Under the pieces are notes generated by a model that saw nothing but the letters and a program-made list of their open reading frames with translations, did no database searches and was not told the DNA's origin. The position numbers and the translations under genes are program-made. From NCBI GenBank assembly GCA_031260085.1, contig JAIRKP010000012.1, positions 1-12,861 of the forward strand: a stretch of 12,861 bases of DNA, written 5' to 3'. Source of the DNA: Holosporales bacterium. GTDB taxonomy: Bacteria; Pseudomonadota; Alphaproteobacteria; RUG11792. Shown one piece after another: positions 1-6,056 of the stretch. Each line of letters begins with the position of its first letter. Positions within the stretch are counted from its first letter, which is position 1.

Positions 1-2
1 CC

Positions 3-312
3 GGAGATATCAGTGGGTTTTCAGGCGTAATTGATGTAGATGAATCATACTTTGGTGGAATCAGAAAAGGAAAGAAAGGGAAAGATGCAGCTGTATTCAA
101 TAATCAAAAGCAAGGGAAACCTAGACAGTGTCGTACTCAGATTGATTGGTTATGTATAATCACATCAATGGATAGAGTCTGGAATCAGGATAAGAGACAT
201 ACGAGGAAGTTTGATGGTATTAAGAAGGGGCATTTATCTATACTTTGAAGGAATGTTAATGGAGGCAATCATGAAAGCCCTGCTTCTTCAATGGGTTGAT
301 GATGGTTTTTAA
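3..312 (+). pseudogene. IS1595-family transposase relic
   Basis: The frame starting at base 3 reads GDISGFSG, then VIDVDESYFGGIRKGKKGK. This is the DDE-motif region of IS1595/IS1016-like transposases, with an Asp in the D-E-x-Y-F-G-G context. The catalytic core is then mostly missing. The frame jumps to the family's C-terminal motif (RHTRKFDGIKKG), hits a TGA at about 246-248, and the rest (LKEC, WR, then LLLQWVDDGF-stop near 310) is spread over other frames. The copy is thus internally deleted and frameshifted, and it is also cut by the window edge. It cannot make active transposase. No terminal inverted repeats were identified. The family call rests on remembered motifs. Confidence 0.75.
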
Positions 313-360
313 TATTTATCTAGGACAGCTCCTAAAATTTTCTGCTTAAGAATTACAACT

Positions 361-450
361 TGGTCGGGAAGAGAGGATTCGAACCCCCGATACGATAAGT
401 CGTATGTCGGTTTTCGAGACCGATCCATTCAACCGCTCTGGCATCTCTCC
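361..450 (-). tRNA. tRNA-Ser(CGA), with a 3' end derived from tRNA-Pro
   Basis: Read on the minus strand from 450, the 90-nt gene begins GGAGAGATGCCAGAGCGG. It has an anticodon stem TCGGT/ACCGA with loop CTCGAAA (anticodon CGA), and a long class II variable arm (ATACGA/TCGTAT with a 4-nt loop). The T-loop TTCGAAT and an encoded CCA are present. The oddity is the 3' end: from the T-arm to CCA it is identical to the tRNA-Pro(UGG) gene at 1962-2038. The 5' strand GGAGAGA therefore faces CTTCCCG, giving only about four of seven pairs including a wobble. A one-base slide into the T-stem restores six of seven pairs but shortens the T-stem. The gene is either a pseudo-tRNA or one tolerating a distorted acceptor. 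A TTGACA lies upstream at 483-488, but the nearest -10 (TACAAT, 463-468) is only 14 bp away. Confidence 0.8.
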
Positions 451-954
451 GTTCAATGGTGTATTGTATCGTGAAAAACCAATGTCAAGCAATAACTGTT
501 TTATTGGAGATTGTAAACAAGTAAAATATAATAATCTCAGGAATACGGAATTATCATCAATATATAAACTGCTGTTGATAGTAACAAATGTGTTTTGCTG
601 GATTTGAAATGGGAGATGGATCGATATAGCAAATTTCCTGGCCAACGCGTTGCAAACAAACATAATTCTCACCTCCCAAAATGAACGGTTTTCCATTTAA
701 AGGTCAACTATTCAACTCCATTAAAGTATCGCCACATTTAACATCTGCAATAGTTCTTAATAAAACTTGAAAATCTCTTCTACCTTTATCCTAAACATAA
801 ACCGCTGGCACTTTTTTCTATCGAGAATTATCGCAGCTATGACCATATTTCTGGGAGTGTATTGTTCTGTTTTGTTGTTGTTCACACCGATCTTGATGAC
901 GCATGTGATTCCTTTCAGTTCTGCAAAACTATTGTAATTGCAACATCAAAAAAC
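451..954. other. non-coding stretch, nothing recognised
   Basis: The 500 bases upstream of the tRNA-Ser gene hold no reading frame with recognisable motifs on either strand, and no clear palindrome. Given the relics on both sides, it is probably eroded mobile-element DNA. That is inference. Confidence 0.5.
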
Positions 955-1380
955 TTAGATATTTGCTCGGTGGCTATGCACTTTTTGGATACGATTGTAT
1001 CTATAAAGCATTGCAAATTAACGAGGCTGAGGTCAAAATCGTGCGCTATATCTTCGATGAATTCCTGGAATTGATTACTGAAACTTTGAAGGACCTCAAA
1101 AGGAATTGTGAGACATAAAGGTACTGAATATAAAGGACGACATGAGTCAATCATTCATGTGGTGCGGAAAAATATATGAATAGGCATATTATTAAATATC
1201 GACAAAGTCCGGGAAATCTTGCATTCCTAAGAGCAGCAAAAGATCACGAGGGTGAACAACACGATCCTCAAGTTGCATAGATCAAAGATCTAACAGAAAA
1301 GAAGGGTGTCGCTGAATCGTACGTCAGGAGAATCATCAACCTCAACTATGTACTAGCGCTTTGGAGCGAGCAAGAAAAAT
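955..1380 (+). pseudogene. large serine recombinase relic
   Basis: Fragments in shifting frames appear in the order of the family. From about 969, GGYALFGYD is followed by LQINEAEVKIVRYIFDEFLE, matching the recombinase-domain pattern GG-x-x-P-F-GY then N-x-EA-x-x-V-x-x-IF. A stop comes at about 1117. In another frame at about 1130, YKGRHESIIHVVRKNI matches the G-x-H-x-x-I-I-D block. After a region with no match, KKGVAESYVRRIINLNY at about 1300 matches the late helix-turn-helix block (x-G-x-x-x-S-Y-V-x-R-x-x-x-L) of these recombinases. The N-terminal catalytic serine domain was not found. At least two frameshifts or stops make this non-functional. It probably marks a former prophage or integrative element. 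Confidence 0.65.
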
Positions 1381-1415
1381 TCTACCTGCAAAGTGCCCTT
1401 GGATGTTTGTCATAT

Positions 1416-1442
1416 AATCTCATATATGGACGATATGAGATT
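1416..1442. repeat. 10-bp perfect inverted repeat with a 7-bp loop
   Basis: The arms are AATCTCATAT (1416-1425) and ATATGAGATT (1433-1442). The repeat sits between the serine recombinase relic and the first recognisable codons of the Fic relic. It could be an old operator upstream of the Fic gene, a hairpin, or chance in AT-rich DNA. Confidence 0.35.
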
Positions 1443-1453
1443 TCCGCAACACT

Positions 1454-1839
1454 ATCACCGCTGAAATTGATGCTGTAAGACATCGTGGCGTATTGCAAAC
1501 AGTGTGGCTCCTCAGATTTTGGAATGCCTGACCGAATCCGCAATTATCACATAACCTGGATCTTCGAAGCGTATTGAAGGCAACAGATTATTGGATGAAG
1601 AAGTAAAATCAATCTATCAAAATATCAATATCAAAAAATTTAAGACACGAGATGAACAGGAGATAGCCGGGTATATCGAGACTCTGCAATTTGTGTTCGA
1701 TAACTACGGAGAAATCATCGTTTCTGAATCGAACATTCTTCGGCTAAATAAAGAGATACTGAAATGCTGCAACAAAGATGAACGACGCAGAGGAAATCAA
1801 AAAAACATTGGAATCACCGACTCTAAGACATCACGATAA
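1454..1839 (+). pseudogene. Fic-family protein relic (N-terminal half)
   Basis: Three adjacent frames together rebuild the N-terminal part of a Fic/DOC-family protein. ITAEIDAVRHRG starts at 1454. APQILECLTESAIIT at about 1507 ends in a TAA at 1552. SSKRIEGNRLLDEEVKSIYQ runs on from 1561, followed by FKTRDEQEIAGYIETL, and KDERRRG near 1780-1800. The S-S-x-R-I-E-G-N motif is the inhibitory-helix signature found in many Fic proteins, and the R-D-E-Q-E-x-x-G-Y block is typical of the domain before the Fic core. The catalytic HPFxxGNGR motif is absent: homology fades by about 1812, just before the tRNA-Pro genes. The protein cannot AMPylate and is a remnant. Confidence 0.72.
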
Positions 1840-1870
1840 CTCCACCGGAGGTGTGTTATCCCATAAACAT

Positions 1871-1948
1871 TGGTCGGGAAGAGCGGATTCGAACCGCCGA
1901 CCCCTATCCCCCCAGAATAGTGCGCTAACCAGGCTGCGCTACTTCCCG
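1871..1948 (-). tRNA. tRNA-Pro(GGG)
   Basis: This 78-nt gene folds cleanly on the minus strand. Acceptor CGGGAAG/CTTCCCG is fully paired. The anticodon stem is CTATT/GATAG with loop CTGGGGG (anticodon GGG), the T-arm is GGCGG-TTCGAAT-CCGCT, and CCA is encoded after discriminator A. It lies 13 bp downstream of tRNA-Pro(UGG), so the two are probably one transcript. Confidence 0.95.
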
Positions 1949-1961
1949 ACTGTAAATCATT

Positions 1962-2038
1962 TGGTCGGGAAGAGAGGATTCGAACCTCCGACCTACTGCT
2001 CCCAAAGCAGTTGCGCTACCAGGCTGCGCTACTTCCCG
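1962..2038 (-). tRNA. tRNA-Pro(UGG)
   Basis: This 77-nt gene lies on the minus strand. Acceptor CGGGAAG/CTTCCCG is perfect, the anticodon stem is ACTGC/GCAGT with loop TTTGGGA (anticodon TGG), the T-loop is TTCGAAT, and ACCA is encoded. It is 43 bp downstream of the lpxC stop and upstream of tRNA-Pro(GGG). Its 3' quarter is the apparent donor of the 3' end of the tRNA-Ser gene at 361-450. Confidence 0.96.
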
Positions 2039-2043
2039 CATCT

Positions 2044-2075
2044 ATATAATAGATCGAAAAACTCTATTATATCAA
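2044..2075 (-). promoter_or_regulatory. candidate tRNA-Pro promoter overlapping a 10-bp hairpin
   Basis: On the minus strand, TTGATA (2070-2075) is followed after 18 bp by TATTAT (2046-2051). Transcription would start 1-2 bases before the tRNA at 2038. The same bases form a perfect 10-bp inverted repeat (ATATAATAGA at 2044-2053, TCTATTATAT at 2063-2072, 9-nt loop). It could instead be a 3' hairpin of the lpxC mRNA, although no T-run follows. Which role applies cannot be settled from sequence. Confidence 0.4.
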
Positions 2076-2081
2076 GAGAAT

Positions 2082-2990
2082 TCAGTGAATTGCATATTTT
2101 ATATTCGAATACTTTTGTTCTGAAACTTCTGTTATTATTGTGTGAGTTTTTATTTCCGCTATGATCTGTTTTATAAGCATATTATTTAATGCATGCGAGG
2201 TATTTATTCCTCTAATTTCACCGATTATATCATATCCAAGAATTGATAAATCTCCTATCAAATCAAGACATTTATGCATTACTAACTCTTTTTCATATCT
2301 CAGGCTATTTTTAATCGTATGATCTGGCATAATAATAATAGTATTTTCTTCGGATGCGCCTTTCGCACCTCCTATTGTTTGTATTTTTTCGTAATCGTCT
2401 AGCCAGCCAAACGTTCGGGCCGAAGCTATATCTAATAGGTTATCATCAAGCTCGCAAGTGTGTGAATTGTTATTTTTTATAACTGGATTTATACGATCGT
2501 ATGAAAGTGTTAGCGTAATTTTTGAAGTGTTAGCAGGTTCTATTGATATTTCGCCATTTTGATTGGCAATCCGCACTGGCTTGTTTATTATTATTGCTGG
2601 GGCGAAAGAATCTTGTAAACAAATTCCCGATCGTCTGATGCCTTCGACAAATATTTTAGCAGATCCGTCCATAATAGGAATCTCTTCAGAATCAACTTCG
2701 ACGATAGCGTTTGTTATGCCTACGATTCGAAACGCAGCTAACAAATGCTCGACGACCGACATAGAGATGCCATCTTTATTTACTATTCTTGTGCACAATA
2801 CAGGATTAACAATCGATGCTGTGGAAAGTTTTATTAGAGATTTATTCTCCGCAACATCCGTTCTTTTAAAAATAATTCCAGTCTTAACCTCAGCTGGAAT
2901 AATTTTTATATTAGATGTTTTCCCGCTGTGAACACCAATACCTGAAAACTCTAAAGATTCATTTACAGTCGCTTCTGTTCTTAAATACAT
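2082..2990 (-). CDS. lpxC: UDP-3-O-acyl-N-acetylglucosamine deacetylase
   Basis: LpxC is the zinc-dependent cytoplasmic deacetylase that commits UDP-3-O-acyl-GlcNAc to lipid A synthesis. The 302-aa length is that of the family (about 305 in E. coli). E81-H82 lie in [10 protein letters not shown]239 and D243 in [14 protein letters not shown] give the other zinc ligands, D247 is also kept, and H266 lies in SHALNN. All catalytic residues are therefore present. The N-terminus ([20 protein letters not shown]) aligns with the family start, so ATG at 2990 is kept although no strong Shine-Dalgarno precedes it. A copy of the two-hairpin element at 3093-3175 lies upstream with its candidate promoter facing this gene (leader about 115 nt). 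The usual ftsZ/cell-division neighbours are not in the window. Two tRNA-Pro genes follow on the same strand. The gene implies that the organism makes lipid A. Confidence 0.96.
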   Translation of the reverse strand: MYLRTEATVNESLEFSGIGVHSGKTSNIKIIPAEVKTGIIFKRTDVAENKSLIKLSTASIVNPVLCTRIVNKDGISMSVVEHLLAAFRIVGITNAIVEVDSEEIPIMDGSAKIFVEGIRRSGICLQDSFAPAIIINKPVRIANQNGEISIEPANTSKITLTLSYDRINPVIKNNNSHTCELDDNLLDIASARTFGWLDDYEKIQTIGGAKGASEENTIIIMPDHTIKNSLRYEKELVMHKCLDLIGDLSILGYDIIGEIRGINTSHALNNMLIKQIIAEIKTHTIITEVSEQKYSNIKYAIH

Positions 2991-3092
2991 GTATCTAATT
3001 TAAATTAAGCTATTAATGTTATTTTATTGCCAATATACATAAAATTTTGATTTTTTTTGTTACAAAATATTTCAAAGGTTTCTGGTTCCCCA

Positions 3093-3175
3093 GGCGCGAG
3101 TGTGGTAAAATAAATTATACCACACTCGCGCCATAAGTCTGTCAAGGATCACTTCGTTCTCCTCCTTGACAGACC
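3093..3175 (-). repeat. two-hairpin palindromic element, copy A
   Basis: Read on the minus strand, the element is hairpin 1 (GTCTGTCAAGGA / TCCTTGACAGAC, 14-nt loop) followed by hairpin 2 (GGCGCGAGTGTGGTA / TACCACACTCGCGCC). Copies B-E are at 5160, 5974, 8595 and 9239. Hairpin 1 is identical in all five copies. In this copy both arms of hairpin 2 carry GTGTGG/CCACAC, fully Watson-Crick. It lies upstream of lpxC. Confidence 0.95.
3114..3145 (-). promoter_or_regulatory. candidate promoter inside element copy A, toward lpxC
   Basis: On the minus strand, TTGACA (3140-3145) in the right arm of hairpin 1 is followed after 20 bp by TATAAT (3114-3119), with TG one base before it (extended -10). Both hexamers match consensus exactly, but the spacer is longer than the usual 17. 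Predicted start is near 3107, giving a leader of about 115 nt for lpxC. Confidence 0.5.
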
Positions 3176-3244
3176 ATATAGTTAATCTGCAACATCGGTA
3201 AGGTAAGTATAGTATCAAGGTTATGTTAAAAAATATCCAATTAG

Positions 3245-3362
3245 AGTCACAGAAAGCGGCGGCTTTTCTGTGCACACGGGGGCGCGATTATGCTAAATCT
3301 ATGATTTAGTGCAAAATCAAAGATTTTGCCCGAAGTTTCTTCGGATAATCGCGTCCCCGTGT
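3245..3362. repeat. second palindromic family: hairpin plus four-arm cloverleaf
   Basis: A leading hairpin (CACAGAAA at 3248 with TTTCTGTG ending at 3272) is followed by an 18-bp outer stem (3274-3291 with 3345-3362, one G-T pair). The stem encloses three tight hairpins: CTAAATC-TAT-GATTTAG (3293-3309), CAAAATC-AAA-GATTTTG (3312-3328) and CCGAAG-TTT-CTTCGG (3330-3344). Only four bases at the junction (3292, 3310-3311, 3329) are unpaired. It is not a tRNA, since it has no T-loop or D-loop consensus. A shorter relative lies at 8714-8792. Confidence 0.85.
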
Positions 3363-3451
3363 AGCAGTCGAAAAGCATTAGCTATCTTTCGAAATGATGA
3401 GAAGACGTTATCCTCATTTTCATCTTTTTTTTAATTTGAGATCGCGATATA

Positions 3452-3480
3452 TTGTTTTTCGATAGCTTATGTGTTAGATT
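3452..3480 (+). promoter_or_regulatory. candidate promoter of the HU gene
   Basis: TTGTTT (3452-3457), a 17-bp spacer and TAGATT (3475-3480) give a plausible housekeeping promoter, with a start near 3487 and a leader of about 28 nt before the ATG at 3515. Confidence 0.45.
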
Positions 3481-3514
3481 ACCTAAAGTAATTTTTACTT
3501 ATAGGTGTATGCTC

Positions 3515-3790
3515 ATGACGAAATATGAGTTGATATCCGAGATGTCAAGACTTTCAGGGTTAACAAAAGCTGATGCCGAAAGAGCACTCGAGGCGTATTT
3601 ACAAGCTGTAGAGACTGCTTTGAAAAACGGCGAAGAGGTTAAGTTGATAGGTTTTGGATCATTTATCACGACTCGAAAGGAAGCTACGATCGGGAGAAAC
3701 CCAAAAACGGGTGAGACTATGAATATTCCGGCTAGAACAGTCCCAAAATTTAGACCTGGGAAACAGCTCAAAGAAGCGATCGGAAAATGA
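3515..3790 (+). CDS. hup: nucleoid-associated DNA-binding protein HU
   Basis: HU-family proteins bind and bend DNA as dimers and organise the nucleoid. The 91-aa product has the full single-domain layout. N-terminal helices (MTKYELISEMSRLSGLTKAD) are followed by the beta-arm region with GFGSF, and the family signature GRNPKTGETMNIPA is near residues 60-73. The C-terminal helix KFRPGKQLKEAIGK follows. The N-P-K-T-G-E-x-x-x-I-P-A arm and the 91-aa length fit HU; IHF-alpha or -beta cannot be fully excluded. The ATG at 3515 is preferred because TAGGTG at 3502-3507 sits at good ribosome-binding distance and MTKYELI matches the family start. Earlier in-frame starts (3452, 3509) would add unrelated residues. 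The gene stands alone and faces dapE tail to tail. Confidence 0.93.
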   Translation: MTKYELISEMSRLSGLTKADAERALEAYLQAVETALKNGEEVKLIGFGSFITTRKEATIGRNPKTGETMNIPARTVPKFRPGKQLKEAIGK

Positions 3791-3796
3791 TATTTG

Positions 3797-3926
3797 CTTT
3801 TGACTAGCAACTCGATAGAAACATACTATGAGCAAGGGGAAATTCAACCGAATCAGTGTATGTGAAGAGGTGGGCATCTATCACGATTGATTAAGGGAAT
3901 TGTTTTTTGATTTTGTTAGTCAAAAG
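3797..3926. repeat. 130-bp segment bounded by 10-bp inverted repeats
   Basis: CTTTTGACTA (3797-3806) is repeated inverted as TAGTCAAAAG (3917-3926). The segment fills the gap between the convergent HU and dapE genes and holds no convincing gene. It could be a tiny non-autonomous element or a long-range stem in the 3' RNAs. No target duplication is visible, so confidence is low. Confidence 0.3.
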
Positions 3927-3935
3927 TCGTAATAT

Positions 3936-5045
3936 TTAATAATCGTGAAAGTTATCTAAAATGGCTGTATAGATTTTTTGAAGCTTTATTAGATCTTGGA
4001 TGTCTATATACTCGTTTATTATATGCGCATTTTTGATAGGAGATCCTATCTCAACAACATCGGTTATTTCTTTTATAAATAGAGCGTCCGAATTTCCGCC
4101 AGAAGTTCCTATTTCTGGCTTTCTGTTTTCTTTTGTTATAGCAGCTTGTAGAAATTCGATAAACTCTTTTTTAGCGCCGATGAAAGGATTTCCAAATCTT
4201 TCGAAAAATGCTGTAGTGTTCTTGTCAAGCCTGAGTTTTATAAAGTTTTCGAGCATTTCAAAATTCCACAAATCATTAAATCTTATGTTAATTTTTGCAG
4301 AAGCATAAGGTGAGATTATATTTCTTACATTGTTTCCAACATCTATTGATGTTACCTCAAGATTCGTTGGTGAAAAATTTTCACTTCCATCATCGAATTT
4401 ATAAGTCGAAAAGAAATGTAATAACTCTATAAATTTGTGAATATGATTACCCAATCCCTTAGAATTTACGACATGGCATTGATTGCCGCTTGAATGCAAA
4501 TCGATATTCAAACTCCCCTTGCAGCCAATTTTTATATACTCTCCTGAACAGCCTGGAGAGCAGCTTTCGCACAATACACATCCCGTTATCGATTCTCGTT
4601 TTTCTTTTAAAAATTCTATGACTCTCTTTGTTCCATTATCTCCCATTACTTCTTCGTCGCTTGTTAAAATAAAACTAATGGAAAATTCTGGGTTATTATT
4701 TTGTAAAAAATCAGAAACGGCAGCAAAACATGCAGATAACGGTCCCTTCATATCATTAGTTCCTCGGCCGTATAGTCTTCCATTGGCTGATGTTAACGCA
4801 AAAGGAGAAAAACTCCATCCCTCAAGAGGAGGAACAACATCTAAGTGTCCTGCAAAACATAGATTTTTTTTAAAGTCTCGAAGTTTGGCATATAAATTAG
4901 AAACGTTCTCAAACCTCAATTTAGTGCAGCTAAACCCTAAATTGCTTAAAAACTCAGAGCAATAATCAATTGCTCCATCATCATTCGGAGTTATACTTTT
5001 AAACGATACTAAATCTTTTAGAATTTTTATTAGAAAGTCAGACAT
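3936..5045 (-). CDS. dapE: succinyl-diaminopimelate desuccinylase
   Basis: DapE hydrolyses N-succinyl-L,L-diaminopimelate in the succinylase route to lysine and meso-diaminopimelate for peptidoglycan. The 369-aa product has the M20 peptidase layout. H67 and catalytic D69 lie in FAGHLDVVPP, D98 in GRGTNDMKG, E131-E132 in LTSDEE and E160 in LCESCSP. SGGNSDA is at 315-321 and H341 in AHIINEY, so all metal ligands are present. The dimerisation-domain loop, usually H-x-AYP, reads CHVVNSKG, and the usual R-R-G-S after the third ligand reads CKGS. A small Cys cluster (156, 159, 162, 166) is unusual. It could be a divergent DapE or a related M20 deacylase, but DapE fits best. ATG at 5045 aligns with family N-termini; a GTG at 5060 in frame is possible. 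Element copy B upstream faces this gene. Confidence 0.88.
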   Translation of the reverse strand: MSDFLIKILKDLVSFKSITPNDDGAIDYCSEFLSNLGFSCTKLRFENVSNLYAKLRDFKKNLCFAGHLDVVPPLEGWSFSPFALTSANGRLYGRGTNDMKGPLSACFAAVSDFLQNNNPEFSISFILTSDEEVMGDNGTKRVIEFLKEKRESITGCVLCESCSPGCSGEYIKIGCKGSLNIDLHSSGNQCHVVNSKGLGNHIHKFIELLHFFSTYKFDDGSENFSPTNLEVTSIDVGNNVRNIISPYASAKINIRFNDLWNFEMLENFIKLRLDKNTTAFFERFGNPFIGAKKEFIEFLQAAITKENRKPEIGTSGGNSDALFIKEITDVVEIGSPIKNAHIINEYIDIQDLIKLQKIYTAILDNFHDY

Positions 5046-5159
5046 TTTTAAGTAAAACACTATTGAAAATTAATATATCATCCTAACATTAATTATTGCA
5101 ATGTTCCACTATTGTTAAGCGGAATACCCGAAAAACTATGCTTTTCAGGCACACACGGA

Positions 5160-5240
5160 GCGCGAGTATGGTATTAAAATTATACCACACTCGCGCCATC
5201 AGTCTGTCAAGGATCACTTCGTTCTCCTCCTTGACAGACT
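5160..5240 (-). repeat. two-hairpin palindromic element, copy B
   Basis: Same element as at 3093-3175, in the same orientation. Hairpin 1 is unchanged. The hairpin 2 arms on the minus strand are GCGCGAGTGTGGTA and TACCATACTCGCGC, so one pair is G-U in RNA. The outermost base of the right arm is T, which also pairs by wobble. Confidence 0.93.
5179..5210 (-). promoter_or_regulatory. candidate promoter inside element copy B, toward dapE
   Basis: On the minus strand, TTGACA (5205-5210), a 20-bp spacer and TATAAT (5179-5184) preceded by TGG. Predicted start is near 5172, about 125 nt before the dapE ATG. No other obvious promoter lies between. Confidence 0.5.
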
Positions 5241-5569
5241 ATAGGGCTTATCTGTACTAGGGCAATATTATAGTTGTTTCCTTAGAAATTACTAGCTTAA
5301 CATCTCAAGAAATTCTACCACGCTAATGTTTTTTCTCAAAAAAACTATGCGGTTCTTAACTGAAACGATTAAAGGAAAGAAGACGGAACTTAGATGCAAA
5401 TATGCAACCGAGTACACTCCAAGCAGAATATGGCCTGGTTATCGTCAGAACTCATATTTAGTTCATTTAAGATAGGAACTGAAGAAAAACTTTAGCAATT
5501 CGCGACTTCGTTATGTTTAGTTTTTCAGTATGACCGCCATAGTTTATAATTGTCTGAAGGCATTATCAT
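5241..5569. other. non-coding stretch, possible transposase debris
   Basis: No sustained reading frame. Translation of about 5480-5556 gives a stop-interrupted string (NSRLRYV, stop, FFSMTAIVYNCL) faintly like the end of some DDE transposases, with a YN near the end. This is too weak to call. Confidence 0.35.
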
Positions 5570-5643
5570 TGGCTGGGAGACCTGGATTCGAACCAGGGTT
5601 AACCGGTCCAGAGCCGGGGGTTCTACCTCTAAACTATCTCCCA
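5570..5643 (-). tRNA. tRNA-Gln(CUG)
   Basis: This 74-nt gene lies on the minus strand. Acceptor TGGGAGA/TCTCCCA has the U1-A72 pair and discriminator G typical of tRNA-Gln, and CCA is encoded. The anticodon loop CTCTGGA gives anticodon CTG. The T-arm is CCTGG-TTCGAAT-CCAGG. The lowest anticodon-stem pair (C27-U43) is mismatched. This tRNA reads the CAG codons that are frequent in the Gln-rich gene at the right end. Confidence 0.9.
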
Positions 5644-5756
5644 ATGCAGTTCATTGGACCATACTTCTGAGTTACTTTCAAGGATAATTTGGGAGACTAT
5701 TGGTATAGTCTATAAGTATCTTTATTAAACAACCTTTATAATCAGGAGTATAGCAT

Positions 5757-5939
5757 ATGGAGAGGTATAAAAGATATCCATTAGTGTCCGAAAATCGGCC
5801 GGTTTTTCCCATCTCTAATACTCATTACTCTATTGCTGCATGTTTCAATACGAGGTCTAAGAATTGCGGAAAAATAGAGAGTTGCTTAAATCTTCTAAAT
5901 CAACCACCTTTTCTAACCCCGGAGTATTTTCCTTTTTAG
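5757..5939 (+). CDS. small hypothetical ORF, 60 aa, uncertain
   Basis: An ATG at 5757 is preceded at good spacing by AGGAG (5744-5748) and opens a 60-codon frame. The product (MERYKRYPLVSENRP at its start) shows no domain, signal peptide or membrane segment that I recognise, and its composition does not look like a conserved protein. The ribosome-binding site is the main argument for it. It sits between tRNA-Gln and element copy C in otherwise decayed sequence. It may be chance or a relic end. Confidence 0.25.
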   Translation: MERYKRYPLVSENRPVFPISNTHYSIAACFNTRSKNCGKIESCLNLLNQPPFLTPEYFPF

Positions 5940-5973
5940 AACGAGAATAATAAAGAAACAGATTAGCCTAAAT

Positions 5974-6056
5974 AGTCTGTCAAGGAGGAGAACGAAGTGA
6001 TCCTTGACAGACTGATGGCGCGAGTGTGGTATAATTATTAATACCATACTCGCGCC
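5974..6056 (+). repeat. two-hairpin palindromic element, copy C
   Basis: Same element, here on the plus strand. Hairpin 1 is at 5975-6012 and unchanged. The hairpin 2 arms are GGCGCGAGTGTGGTAT and ATACCATACTCGCGCC, with one G-U pair in the plus-strand RNA. It lies upstream of pnp. Confidence 0.95.
6004..6035 (+). promoter_or_regulatory. candidate promoter inside element copy C, toward pnp
   Basis: TTGACA (6004-6009), a 20-bp spacer and TATAAT (6030-6035) with TGG directly before it. The next confident gene is pnp at 6485, so a leader of about 440 nt would result. A closer promoter for pnp may exist. Confidence 0.42.

Noticed and set aside
346..696. 116-codon minus-strand frame
   Set aside because: It reads through the tRNA-Ser gene and has no recognisable protein motif.
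1778..2164. 128-codon plus-strand frame
   Set aside because: It runs through both tRNA-Pro genes and the end of lpxC; it is their shadow.
3072..3275. 67-codon minus-strand frame containing ILDRLMARVWYN
   Set aside because: It is the translation of element copy A plus flanks. Only the embedded GTG micro-ORF is worth noting.
3274..3362. cloverleaf as a tRNA gene
   Set aside because: The outer stem is 18 bp, and there is no TTCGAAT loop, D-loop consensus or plausible anticodon arm.
3452..3514. upstream extension of the HU gene
   Set aside because: The extra residues do not match the family, the frame overlaps the candidate promoter, and the ribosome-binding site fits the ATG at 3515.
5046..5060. 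GTG start for dapE at 5060
   Set aside because: In frame and possible, but the ATG at 5045 aligns better with family N-termini, and neither start has a clear ribosome-binding site.
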